NCBI RefSeq assembly: GCF_023272795.1
Contig: NZ_CP096829.1
Coordinates: 1,860,001 to 1,924,000, forward strand
Direction: 5' to 3'
Source: Flavobacterium humidisoli
Lineage (GTDB): Bacteria > Bacteroidota > Bacteroidia > Flavobacteriales > Flavobacteriaceae
Length of the DNA stretch: 64,000 nucleotides
Part shown: positions 57,240 through 64,000 of the stretch, one piece after another
Layout of the letters: every line of letters begins with the position of its first letter
Numbering within the stretch: the first letter of the stretch is position 1
The notes under the pieces: generated by a model
Seen by the model: only the letters and a program-made list of their open reading frames with translations
The model's database searches: none
Told to the model about the DNA's origin: nothing
Translations under genes and position numbers: made by a program

Positions 57240-57620
57240 ATGAGCATACCAGCAAATTTAAAGTACACAAAAGATCACGAATGGGTTAGCATCGAAGGAG
57301 ATGTTGCAACTGTAGGAATTACTCATTTTGCACAAAAAGAGTTAGGAGATATCGTGTATGTTGAGGTAGAAACTTTAGATCAGACACTTTCAAAAGATGA
57401 AGTTTTTGGAACTGTTGAGGCTGTAAAAACAGTTTCTGATTTATTTTTACCATTAACAGGTGAGATCATTGCTTTTAATGAAGACTTAGAAAGTGCTCCA
57501 GAAACTGTAAATTCAGATCCTTATGGAGCTGGATGGATGATTAAAATAAAAATTGCTGATGCTTCAGAAATTGACACTTTATTATCTGATCAAGCTTATA
57601 AAGAATTAATCGGTGCCTAA
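57240..57620 (+). CDS. gcvH: Glycine cleavage system H protein
   Basis: This 126-residue lipoyl carrier has the lipoylation site in [13 protein letters not shown] (K63) and the family start [14 protein letters not shown]. It shuttles the aminomethyl group between the P and T proteins during glycine cleavage. The other gcv genes are not in the window. Its last 8 bases overlap the VanZ-like gene, so the two are translated from one mRNA. Confidence 0.96.
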   Translation: MSIPANLKYTKDHEWVSIEGDVATVGITHFAQKELGDIVYVEVETLDQTLSKDEVFGTVEAVKTVSDLFLPLTGEIIAFNEDLESAPETVNSDPYGAGWMIKIKIADASEIDTLLSDQAYKELIGA

Positions 57621-57996
57621 ACAACTATTGTTAATTTGGGCAATTATCTGCTCTGGAATCATTACTTATTTTTGTCTTACAGATTCTAGCAATATACCGG
57701 CGATTAATTTTCCAAGCATTGATAAAATTGTACATTTCTGTTTTCATTTTGGATTTACAATTTCATGGATTTTGTTTTTCAAAAAAGAACTAAAAGGAAA
57801 AGATGCAGACGATTATAAGGCTTATTTGATCTCATTTATATTTTCTGTTTTCTTTGGAATTACAATCGAAATTCTCCAAAGCGCTCTTACAGTAACAAGA
57901 GCTTCAGATGTTACAGATGTTTTAGCAAATGCACTTGGAGCAGTTGTGGCAGTTTTTTCTGCAATAGCTTTTAAAAGGCAAATCGATAAAATATAA
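57613..57996 (+). CDS. VanZ-like membrane protein
   Basis: This 127-residue protein has four hydrophobic segments (about 4-20, 37-52, 70-88 and 103-118) and the VanZ-like motifs [15 protein letters not shown] and [11 protein letters not shown]...[14 protein letters not shown]. It starts with GTG, overlapping gcvH by 8 bases. The name comes from a teicoplanin-resistance protein, but most members have no known role and no resistance function is implied here. Homologues stand next to gcvH and sprA in other Flavobacteria. Confidence 0.85.
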   Translation: MPKQLLLIWAIICSGIITYFCLTDSSNIPAINFPSIDKIVHFCFHFGFTISWILFFKKELKGKDADDYKAYLISFIFSVFFGITIEILQSALTVTRASDVTDVLANALGAVVAVFSAIAFKRQIDKI

Positions 57997-58002
57997 TAAA
58001 AG

Positions 58003-58024
58003 AACCCACTTAGGTGGGTTTTTT
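58003..58024 (+). terminator. Terminator of gcvH-vanZ unit
   Basis: AACCCAC pairs with GTGGGTT around TTAG, followed by T residues. Confidence 0.85.
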
Positions 58025-58074
58025 ATTACAAGAAAATCAAGCATTTAAAAGCTATGTTTTTTCAATATAAAATG

Positions 58075-58082
58075 TACTTTTG
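58075..58082 (+). promoter_or_regulatory. -7 element of deoC
   Basis: TACTTTTG fits TAnnTTTG. It overlaps the region of an upstream TTG start and so supports ATG 58110 as the deoC start, with a leader of about 20 nt. Confidence 0.55.
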
Positions 58083-58109
58083 TGCTGGTTTCCTGCAACT
58101 TCTATCAAA

Positions 58110-58853
58110 ATGAATGTAAAGCAATATTTAGACTCCACTTATTTGAAAACTGCATCGCAAGCTGGTCTTTCGGAAGCAGAAAATACTGTTGTAATCAAAA
58201 ATGCAATTAAGGAAGCAATTCAAGAAGGTTTTAAGCTAATTATGATTCGTCCAGAATATGTTTCTTTGGCAAAAAACATGGTTGTTGAGGCCAATTCGGT
58301 TTTGTTGGTTGGAACTGTAATTGATTTTCCAGAAGGAAAGTCAAGTTTGGAAATCAAAATTAAAGAAGCAAACGAAGCAATTGCAAATGGAGCCGACGAT
58401 TTAGATTTTGTTTGTAATTATGAAGCGTTCAAAAATGGAGATCTTGATTTGGTTAAAAAAGAAATCTTAATTGGAACGCAGATTGGGTTGGCAAATGATA
58501 AAACAGTAAAATGGATTATTGAAGTTGCAGCCTTAACAGATAAAGAAATTATTCAGTTATCTGCTTTAATAAAACATGTTGTAGTGTCTAATTTTAAAGA
58601 AGAAGATTTTGATTCTGTCTTTGTGAAATCCTCTACAGGTTTTTATAAAACAGAGAATGATCTTCCAAATGGAGCAACAGTTCCAGCAATAATTATGATG
58701 CTCGAAAATGCTTCGCCGCTTTCAGTAAAGGCAGCTGGTGGAGTCCGTTCATTTGAAGAAGCTGCAGAAATGATTCGTTTAGGAGTAAAACGTATTGGAA
58801 CTTCAGCGGCAAAAGCAATTGTAAACGGAGAAATTTCCCCAAATCAATATTAA
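58110..58853 (+). CDS. deoC: Deoxyribose-phosphate aldolase
   Basis: This 247-residue class I aldolase cleaves 2-deoxyribose 5-phosphate to glyceraldehyde 3-phosphate and acetaldehyde in deoxynucleoside breakdown. The Schiff-base Lys is in FVKSSTGF (K173), and a second active-site Lys is in SVKAAGGVRS (K207). The conserved acidic pair lies in NGADDLDFV (D96, D97, D99). Start ATG 58110 was chosen over a TTG ten codons upstream that falls in the promoter. The Wzi-like gene follows after 19 bp. Confidence 0.95.
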   Translation: MNVKQYLDSTYLKTASQAGLSEAENTVVIKNAIKEAIQEGFKLIMIRPEYVSLAKNMVVEANSVLLVGTVIDFPEGKSSLEIKIKEANEAIANGADDLDFVCNYEAFKNGDLDLVKKEILIGTQIGLANDKTVKWIIEVAALTDKEIIQLSALIKHVVVSNFKEEDFDSVFVKSSTGFYKTENDLPNGATVPAIIMMLENASPLSVKAAGGVRSFEEAAEMIRLGVKRIGTSAAKAIVNGEISPNQY

Positions 58854-58872
58854 ATAAATACCCCAATTTTAA

Positions 58873-60996
58873 GTGAATAAGTTTTTTTTGTCCCTTGTTT
58901 TAATTTCTTCGTTCTTTATTGTCTCTGCTCAGCAAAATGGTAATTCTTCTGTTCAGCCAGGTTTTGCGGCAGAAATGTTTCCAGTTTTTCCTAACTGCGA
59001 AAATTTAGAAGGCAAAAAATTAGAAAATTGTTTTTATAAAGAAGTTCAAGATTTTGTGTTTAGCAATTTTCAAGTTCCTCAAAAATTAAAAGAAAACAAT
59101 TATAAAGGAGTGGTAAAAGTACTTTTTGAGGTAAATGCAGAAGGCGAATTTAAAGTAATTTATGTTTCTGCAGAAACTGAAGAATTGTCTGAAGAAGCAA
59201 AAAGAGTTTTTGGTGCATTTCCAAAAATAAAACCTTCAACTTACAACGGAAAACCAACATATTCTAAATATACGATTTCTATTGATATACCGCTAAAAAG
59301 TGCATCACAGCTTGCAACAGAAGCTCAAGCAGCAGCGGAAATTTTAAAGCCTGCAGAAAAACCAATGACAGAATTGGATAGTATTGTATATAAAAAATAC
59401 AATAATCCAGAATTTGATAGTCATTTAAATATTCCTTTTTCACATAGTTATTATGCGCAGTTTGATGCAGAAATGAATCAAGTTGGGATTAATAATCATA
59501 CAGCATCTAAGCCCTATACTTACGCAGAGGTTTCAAAGTATTATAATTTGAGAGCGGTAAATGAATCGTTGCAGAAAAAAACATCGACTTGGCTGGGAAG
59601 AAAATGGTGGAATGAAAATCTAGTGCAGATTCAAGGAGAAGATTATTGGTTTGCCTTAAATCCGATTGTAGATTTGCAAATGGGTAAGGCTTCAGATCTT
59701 GATGCATCTTATACTTATGTGAATACTAGAGCGCTAAACTTTAGAGGAGGTTTGGGGAAACAAATTAATTTTACTACGACATTTTTTGAAAGTCAAGGAA
59801 GATTTGCAGGATATTTTAACGATTATGCAGAATCTATTAAACCATCGGGAGGAAATCCGGCAATAATTCCGGGGATTGGAATTGCAAAAGGATTCAAAAC
59901 GGATGCTTATGATTTTCCTTTAGCGGAAGCGAATATCACTTTCGCACCAGGAAAAATATTTGATTTTCAATTGGGTTATGGAAGAAATTTTATAGGTGAC
60001 GGTTATCGTTCTTTGTTGGAAAGCGATGGAGCGAGTCCGTACCCATACTTTAAAATCAACACCAAATTCTGGAAAATTAAATATACCAATACGTACATGT
60101 GGATGAAAGATGTTCGTCCAGAAGTAACAGCCGAAAAGACGTATGCGACAAAATTTATGGCCAATCATTATTTGAGTTGGAATGTTTCAAATAGATTAAA
60201 CTTAGGTTTTTTTGAATCTGTAGTTTGGACAGACACCAACAACAGAGGATTTGATGCTAATTTTGTTAATCCGATTATTTTTTACCGTGCGGTAGAATTC
60301 GGATCTTCATCTAGAAGCGGAAATGCGCTTTTAGGGATTACGGGTAAATACAAATGGAATAATAGTATAAATCTTTATTCACAATTCTTGATCGATGAAT
60401 TTTCTGTTTCAGATGTTGGAGCGGGAAATCAAAGCTGGAAAAACAAATTTGGATTTCAATTTGGAGCAAAATACTTCAATGCATTTAATGTAAAAGATCT
60501 TTTACTGCAGGTTGAATTGAATAGTGTTCGTCCTTATGTGTACTCGCATAGCGCTGTTATTACCAATTATGGACATAATAATCAAAGTGTTGGGCACCAA
60601 TGGGGCGGAAATTTTAAAGAACTTATTGCAATTGCGAGATACCACAAAGGGCGTTGGCTTGCCGATGCAAAATTAACAGTTGGTACAAGAGGTTTAGATT
60701 TTGATACTGCAGAAGACTCTTATAATTATGGAGGAAATATTTATAAAAGTTATGATGTGAAACGTCCGTATGATACGGGTGTGAAAATCGGACAGGGTAA
60801 TAAAACCAGTGTTTTTATTGCAGATGTTCAAGGAGGGTATTTAATTAATCCAATGACAAACTTGAAATTATTTGGAAGTTTAATCTATAGAAATTTTGAT
60901 CCGACTCAAGAAACAGCAACAACTTTTAAGCAAAGTACTACTTGGTTTAGTGTCGGATTACGTTCGGATATTTTTAATTGGTATTTTGATTACTAG
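58873..60996 (+). CDS. TonB_C-like and Wzi capsule-assembly fusion protein
   Basis: This 707-residue exported protein starts at GTG (MNKFFLSLVLISSFFIVSAQ). Residues about 65-140 resemble the C-terminal domain of TonB energy transducers (YKGVVKVLFEVNAEGEFKVI ... PKIKPSTYNGKP). The rest (about 190-707) matches the Wzi family of outer-membrane barrels that hold capsular polysaccharide, including FQLGYGRNFIGDGYRSLL. The last residue pattern NWYFDY fits a barrel end. No capsule genes lie nearby. It is likely co-transcribed with deoC. Confidence 0.85.
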   Translation: MNKFFLSLVLISSFFIVSAQQNGNSSVQPGFAAEMFPVFPNCENLEGKKLENCFYKEVQDFVFSNFQVPQKLKENNYKGVVKVLFEVNAEGEFKVIYVSAETEELSEEAKRVFGAFPKIKPSTYNGKPTYSKYTISIDIPLKSASQLATEAQAAAEILKPAEKPMTELDSIVYKKYNNPEFDSHLNIPFSHSYYAQFDAEMNQVGINNHTASKPYTYAEVSKYYNLRAVNESLQKKTSTWLGRKWWNENLVQIQGEDYWFALNPIVDLQMGKASDLDASYTYVNTRALNFRGGLGKQINFTTTFFESQGRFAGYFNDYAESIKPSGGNPAIIPGIGIAKGFKTDAYDFPLAEANITFAPGKIFDFQLGYGRNFIGDGYRSLLESDGASPYPYFKINTKFWKIKYTNTYMWMKDVRPEVTAEKTYATKFMANHYLSWNVSNRLNLGFFESVVWTDTNNRGFDANFVNPIIFYRAVEFGSSSRSGNALLGITGKYKWNNSINLYSQFLIDEFSVSDVGAGNQSWKNKFGFQFGAKYFNAFNVKDLLLQVELNSVRPYVYSHSAVITNYGHNNQSVGHQWGGNFKELIAIARYHKGRWLADAKLTVGTRGLDFDTAEDSYNYGGNIYKSYDVKRPYDTGVKIGQGNKTSVFIADVQGGYLINPMTNLKLFGSLIYRNFDPTQETATTFKQSTTWFSVGLRSDIFNWYFDY

Positions 60997-61109
60997 TTTT
61001 TAATAAGATTTTTCGAAATATAGTGTTAAAGAATGCTGAGATCTTAATTTCTATAGGTTTTATTGAAAAAAATCTAAAATTATAGGTTCAAATTCTACAA
61101 TCTAATTTG

Positions 61110-61117
61110 TACATTTG
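61110..61117 (+). promoter_or_regulatory. -7 element of the ctaB gene
   Basis: TACATTTG fits TAnnTTTG and is followed by CAC, as in several strong promoters of this window. The leader before TTG 61153 would be about 29 nt. Confidence 0.6.
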
Positions 61118-61152
61118 CACCACTCAAAAAAAATACACAAAATACAACGGTA

Positions 61153-62055
61153 TTGAACGCTGCAAAAAACACATTATCACTCAAATCAATATTTCTAGAT
61201 TTTAAAGAGATTACTAAAGCTGGTTTAGCTATTAGTGTATTGTTTTCTTCTATTGCTGGATATTTGTTAGGAGTAGATTCTGAACATCCTTTTAGATGGA
61301 GTGTTTTGGCTGTTTTGGCAGTTGGAGGTTACTGTATGGTCGGAGCTTCAAATGCTTTTAACCAAGTAATAGAAAAAGATATCGATTCTTTAATGGATCG
61401 CACCAAAAACCGTCCAGTTCCTTCAGGACGTATGTCTCCTAAAGTGGCTTTATTAGTAGCGAGTTTGCTTACTATTATTGGTGTTGCACTTCTTTATACG
61501 ATAAATGCAAAGTCAGCAATGTTTGCTGCAATTTCTATATTTCTTTATACAAGTGTTTATACACCATTAAAAACAGTAACTTCGTTGTCTGTTTTTGTTG
61601 GTGCATTTCCTGGAGCGATTCCATTTATGTTGGGCTGGGTAGCAGCAACTGGTGAATTTGGTATTGAGGCAGGTACTTTATTCTTAATTCAATTTTTTTG
61701 GCAATTCCCTCATTTTTGGGCTATCGGATGGTTTTTATACGAAGATTATGAGAAAGCAGGAATATTTATGCTTCCGACAGGTAAAAAAGATAAAGGAACA
61801 GCTTTACAGATAATATTGTATACAATTTGGCTTATAATAGCATCGTTATTACCTGTGTTAGGTTTTACAGGTCAGTTGTTTATTTCTCAAATTGCGGCAG
61901 TTTTAGTGTTTCTATTAGGGATTTGGATGCTTTTTTATGCGGTTCGTCTGTATAAGTTAAGAACTGCAAAGGCAGCGAGAACATTAATGCTAGTGAGTGT
62001 TTCTTATATTTCACTTTTGCAAATTGTATTTATAGTAGATAAATTTTTAAGATAG
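61153..62055 (+). CDS. ctaB: Protohaem IX farnesyltransferase
   Basis: This 300-residue membrane enzyme converts haem B to haem O, the precursor of haem A for the oxidase encoded at 25026-28049. It has about nine membrane segments and the prenyltransferase motif NAFNQVIEKDIDSLMDRTKN, with a second site near YTPLKTVTSLSVFVGAFPGA. The start is TTG: the next in-frame ATG lies inside conserved sequence, and the -7 element places the RNA start just upstream. It begins the second oxidase gene cluster. Confidence 0.94.
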   Translation: MNAAKNTLSLKSIFLDFKEITKAGLAISVLFSSIAGYLLGVDSEHPFRWSVLAVLAVGGYCMVGASNAFNQVIEKDIDSLMDRTKNRPVPSGRMSPKVALLVASLLTIIGVALLYTINAKSAMFAAISIFLYTSVYTPLKTVTSLSVFVGAFPGAIPFMLGWVAATGEFGIEAGTLFLIQFFWQFPHFWAIGWFLYEDYEKAGIFMLPTGKKDKGTALQIILYTIWLIIASLLPVLGFTGQLFISQIAAVLVFLLGIWMLFYAVRLYKLRTAKAARTLMLVSVSYISLLQIVFIVDKFLR

Positions 62056-62060
62056 TTGTT

Positions 62061-62648
62061 ATGGAAATGACATTGAAAACAAATGAAGAACAAGTAAGGA
62101 AATCAAAATCAGCAAAACTGATTCTGCTTTTCGCGATGGTTAGTATGACTATGATGTTTGCTGGTTTAACGAGTGCATTTGTAGTTAGTAAATCAAGAGC
62201 AGACTGGTTGAAGAATTTTGAGCTTCCTTCAGCTTTCTATTGGAGCACAGCAGTAATTATTGCATGTAGTGTTACTTTTTATTTGGCGAAAAAAGCCATC
62301 CAAAAAGACAATAGAAGTGCGGTTACAGGATTACTTCTTGGAACTTTAGCTTTAGGGGTTTTATTTGTGGTATTACAATTCAAAGGATTTGGACAAATCG
62401 TTTCAGAAGGGTATTACTTTACTGGAGAAGGTAGTTCAATTACTACAACTTTTCTTTATGTGGTAACAGTTACACACCTGTTGCACTTAGCTGGCGGATT
62501 AATTTCACTTTTAATTATAATTTATAATCATTTTAAACAAAAATACAATTCGACTCAAACTCTTGGGATAGAGCTAGGTGCGATGTATTGGCACTTTTTG
62601 GATTTATTATGGGTATATTTATTTTTATTTTTATATTTCTTTAAATAA
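62061..62648 (+). CDS. Cytochrome c oxidase subunit III, short form
   Basis: This 195-residue protein has about five membrane segments and the subunit III end pattern LGAMYWHFLDLLWVYLFLFLY. VTHLLHLAGG is the matching inner motif. It belongs to the haem-copper oxidase subunit III family and is 5 bp after ctaB. Having two subunit III-like proteins in a row is usual in Bacteroidota. Confidence 0.92.
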   Translation: MEMTLKTNEEQVRKSKSAKLILLFAMVSMTMMFAGLTSAFVVSKSRADWLKNFELPSAFYWSTAVIIACSVTFYLAKKAIQKDNRSAVTGLLLGTLALGVLFVVLQFKGFGQIVSEGYYFTGEGSSITTTFLYVVTVTHLLHLAGGLISLLIIIYNHFKQKYNSTQTLGIELGAMYWHFLDLLWVYLFLFLYFFK

Positions 62649-62658
62649 GAAAAAAACG

Positions 62659-62666
62659 TAAATTTG
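62659..62666 (+). promoter_or_regulatory. Candidate internal promoter (-7 element)
   Basis: TAAATTTG matches TAnnTTTG 24 bp before the ATG at 62691, without a clear -33 element. It may give extra transcription of the downstream subunits. Confidence 0.45.
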
Positions 62667-62690
62667 GGAACTTTTTAACGAATATCTTTT

Positions 62691-63674
62691 ATGGGAGCGA
62701 CAGTTACTACTGCAAACAACGACGAAAAAACTTGGGGAGGCGGTCACAATGAGCCTTTAGGAGCAAGTTATGGTAAAATGATGATGTGGTTTTTTATCGT
62801 ATCAGATGCCTTAACATTCTCTGGATTTCTAGGAGCTTATGGTTTTTCTAGATTCAAATTTATTGAAACTTGGCCTTTGGCTGATGAAGTGTTCACTCAC
62901 TTCCCATTTATGCATGGTGTTGCGGCTCCAATGTATTATGTAGCATTAATGACTTTTATTTTGATCTTTTCTTCTGTAACAATGGTACTAGCTGTTGATG
63001 CAGGACACCAATTGAAAAAGACAAAAGTTGCAATCTATATGTTCTTAACTATTATTGGAGGTTTAATTTTCGTTGGTTCTCAAGCTTGGGAATGGAAAAA
63101 CTTCATTAAAGGAGAATATGGTGCGGTTGAAACAGTTGGAGGAAGTTTGCTTCAATTTGTGGATAAAGATGGTAAAAGAGTAGCTTTAGCTGATTTTGCT
63201 GTTAAATTGCCAGAACAAAGAGAAGCTTTAACAAGAAGCCATTCAACTTGGTTTATGGAAGACGCTCAGTCTCTTCCAACTTACACAGTTGCTGAAGTGC
63301 AAGCTGGATTTAAAGCGCATCCAGAAATCTTAATCAGAACAGAAAAACTTACAGATAAAAAGAAAAAGACTGTTTTATCAAGAGAAGAATCTGAAAAACA
63401 TTTAGCTAACGCTAAATATGTAGTAGAAGGTGCTAACTTGATTAGAAACGAGTACGGTAATAAATTATTTGCTGATTTCTTCTTCTTTATTACAGGTTTC
63501 CACGGATTCCACGTATTCTCTGGAGTTATTATTAATATCATTATTTTCTTTAATGTATTATTAGGTACTTACGAGAAGAGAAGAAGCTACGAAATGGTAG
63601 AAAAAGTTGGTTTATATTGGCACTTCGTAGATTTAGTTTGGGTATTTGTATTTACAGTTTTCTACCTAGTTTAA
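62691..63674 (+). CDS. Cytochrome c oxidase subunit III, long form with soluble insert
   Basis: This 327-residue subunit III homologue has membrane segments at about 25-45, 78-100 and 110-128, then a hydrophilic insert of about 120 residues (about 140-260, rich in Lys and Glu). Two last segments follow, containing FFFITGFHGFHVFSG and YWHFVDLVWVFVFTVFYLV. The FHGFHV and YWHFVD motifs are the subunit III signatures. The insert between membrane segments makes it longer than typical bacterial subunit III. It would be a partner of CtaC and CtaD, encoded 35 kb upstream. Confidence 0.93.
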   Translation: MGATVTTANNDEKTWGGGHNEPLGASYGKMMMWFFIVSDALTFSGFLGAYGFSRFKFIETWPLADEVFTHFPFMHGVAAPMYYVALMTFILIFSSVTMVLAVDAGHQLKKTKVAIYMFLTIIGGLIFVGSQAWEWKNFIKGEYGAVETVGGSLLQFVDKDGKRVALADFAVKLPEQREALTRSHSTWFMEDAQSLPTYTVAEVQAGFKAHPEILIRTEKLTDKKKKTVLSREESEKHLANAKYVVEGANLIRNEYGNKLFADFFFFITGFHGFHVFSGVIINIIIFFNVLLGTYEKRRSYEMVEKVGLYWHFVDLVWVFVFTVFYLV

Positions 63675-63692
63675 TTTTAGAATTTAATTATT

Positions 63693-64000
63693 ATGTCACA
63701 CGAGCACGTATCAAATACAAAAAGAATCTGGTTTGTTTTCGCATTACTTTCAGTAGTAACTACAGTTGAAGTTATTTTGGGTATCTACAAACCTGCGTCA
63801 TTAGAATTTACTCATTTTATTGGTTTGAATTTGTTAAACTGGATTTTCTATATCCTTACAATATTCAAAGCATATTATATTGTATGGGCATTTATGCACA
63901 TGGAAGGTGAAAAAAGCAGCCTTAGATGGTCTGTAGTTTCTCCTGTTATCTTCCTAGTTTTATATTTATTGTTTATTCTATTGACAGAAGGACATTATAT
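63693..64000 (+). CDS. Cytochrome c oxidase subunit IV-like protein, cut by window end
   Basis: ATG at 63693 opens a frame that is still open at the last base (102 complete codons). It starts MSHEHVSNTKRIWFVFALL and has three hydrophobic segments, with KAYYIVWAFMHMEGEK between the second and third. This is the pattern of the small prokaryotic subunit IV (COX4/CyoD-like) family. It follows the long subunit III by 18 bp in the same unit. The stop codon is outside the window. Confidence 0.88.
   Translation, partial: MSHEHVSNTKRIWFVFALLSVVTTVEVILGIYKPASLEFTHFIGLNLLNWIFYILTIFKAYYIVWAFMHMEGEKSSLRWSVVSPVIFLVLYLLFILLTEGHY

Noticed and set aside
57613..57996. VanZ-like gene as a glycopeptide resistance determinant
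   Set aside because: Only the general membrane family is matched, no van genes are present, and the bacterium is Gram-negative.
58080..58109. Upstream TTG start for deoC
   Set aside because: It overlaps the -7 element and adds ten residues not typical of the family; ATG 58110 fits better.

Overview
The window looks like chromosomal DNA of a low-GC, gliding-type Flavobacteriaceae, most likely Flavobacterium close to F. johnsoniae. Four things point there: the very A/T-rich sequence; promoters of the Bacteroidota type (TAnnTTTG at -7, with TTTG or TTG about 17-23 bp upstream); type IX secretion genes (sprA, a PorP/SprF family protein, a giant type B sorted adhesin); and a complete alternative complex III (act) operon. 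This is inferred from gene content, not from a search.

Layout. Positions 1-6.1 kb hold a small secreted Lys/Ala-rich peptide, a membrane metallophosphoesterase, a thioredoxin-fold protein lacking its CxxC, a polysaccharide deacetylase and a large DUF2723 membrane protein. At 6.3-6.6 kb are two identical tRNA-Gln(UUG) genes, each with its own promoter and terminator. At 6.7-10.4 kb lie an AraC regulator, an aldehyde dehydrogenase, a non-coding stretch with 29 consecutive T residues, a 56-residue double-glycine leader peptide gene and a universal stress protein. At 10.6-15.3 kb is rimP-nusA-infB, with a terminator-like hairpin just before rimP. Then come a DUF4920 protein and a SPOR-domain protein.

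The act operon (actABCDEF) runs directly into ctaC-ctaD at 16.7-28 kb, encoding a quinol-to-oxygen chain (alternative complex III plus an aa3-type oxidase). The remaining oxidase genes (ctaB, two subunit III-like proteins and a subunit IV-like protein cut by the window end) lie 33 kb away at 61.2-64 kb.

Between them are ruvB-P450-queG (28.2-31.5 kb) and a 3,682-residue repeat-built surface adhesin with a type IX sorting domain, followed by a PorP/SprF protein and an OmpA-family protein (32-46 kb). Next come a CBS protein, malic enzyme, ruvA-sprA, gcvH, a VanZ-like protein, deoC and a TonB_C-Wzi fusion. SprA is the outer-membrane type IX translocon, so the window holds both a secretion pore and a likely client with its dedicated partner.

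Most genes are ordinary for the group. The items most worth checking are the unannotated double-glycine peptide with the T29 tract upstream, the nested near-identical repeats of the adhesin and its long leader, the hairpin before rimP, the inverted-repeat region at 46.1-46.2 kb, and the His-rich segments in ActF and CtaD. I did not find a clearly new multi-gene system.
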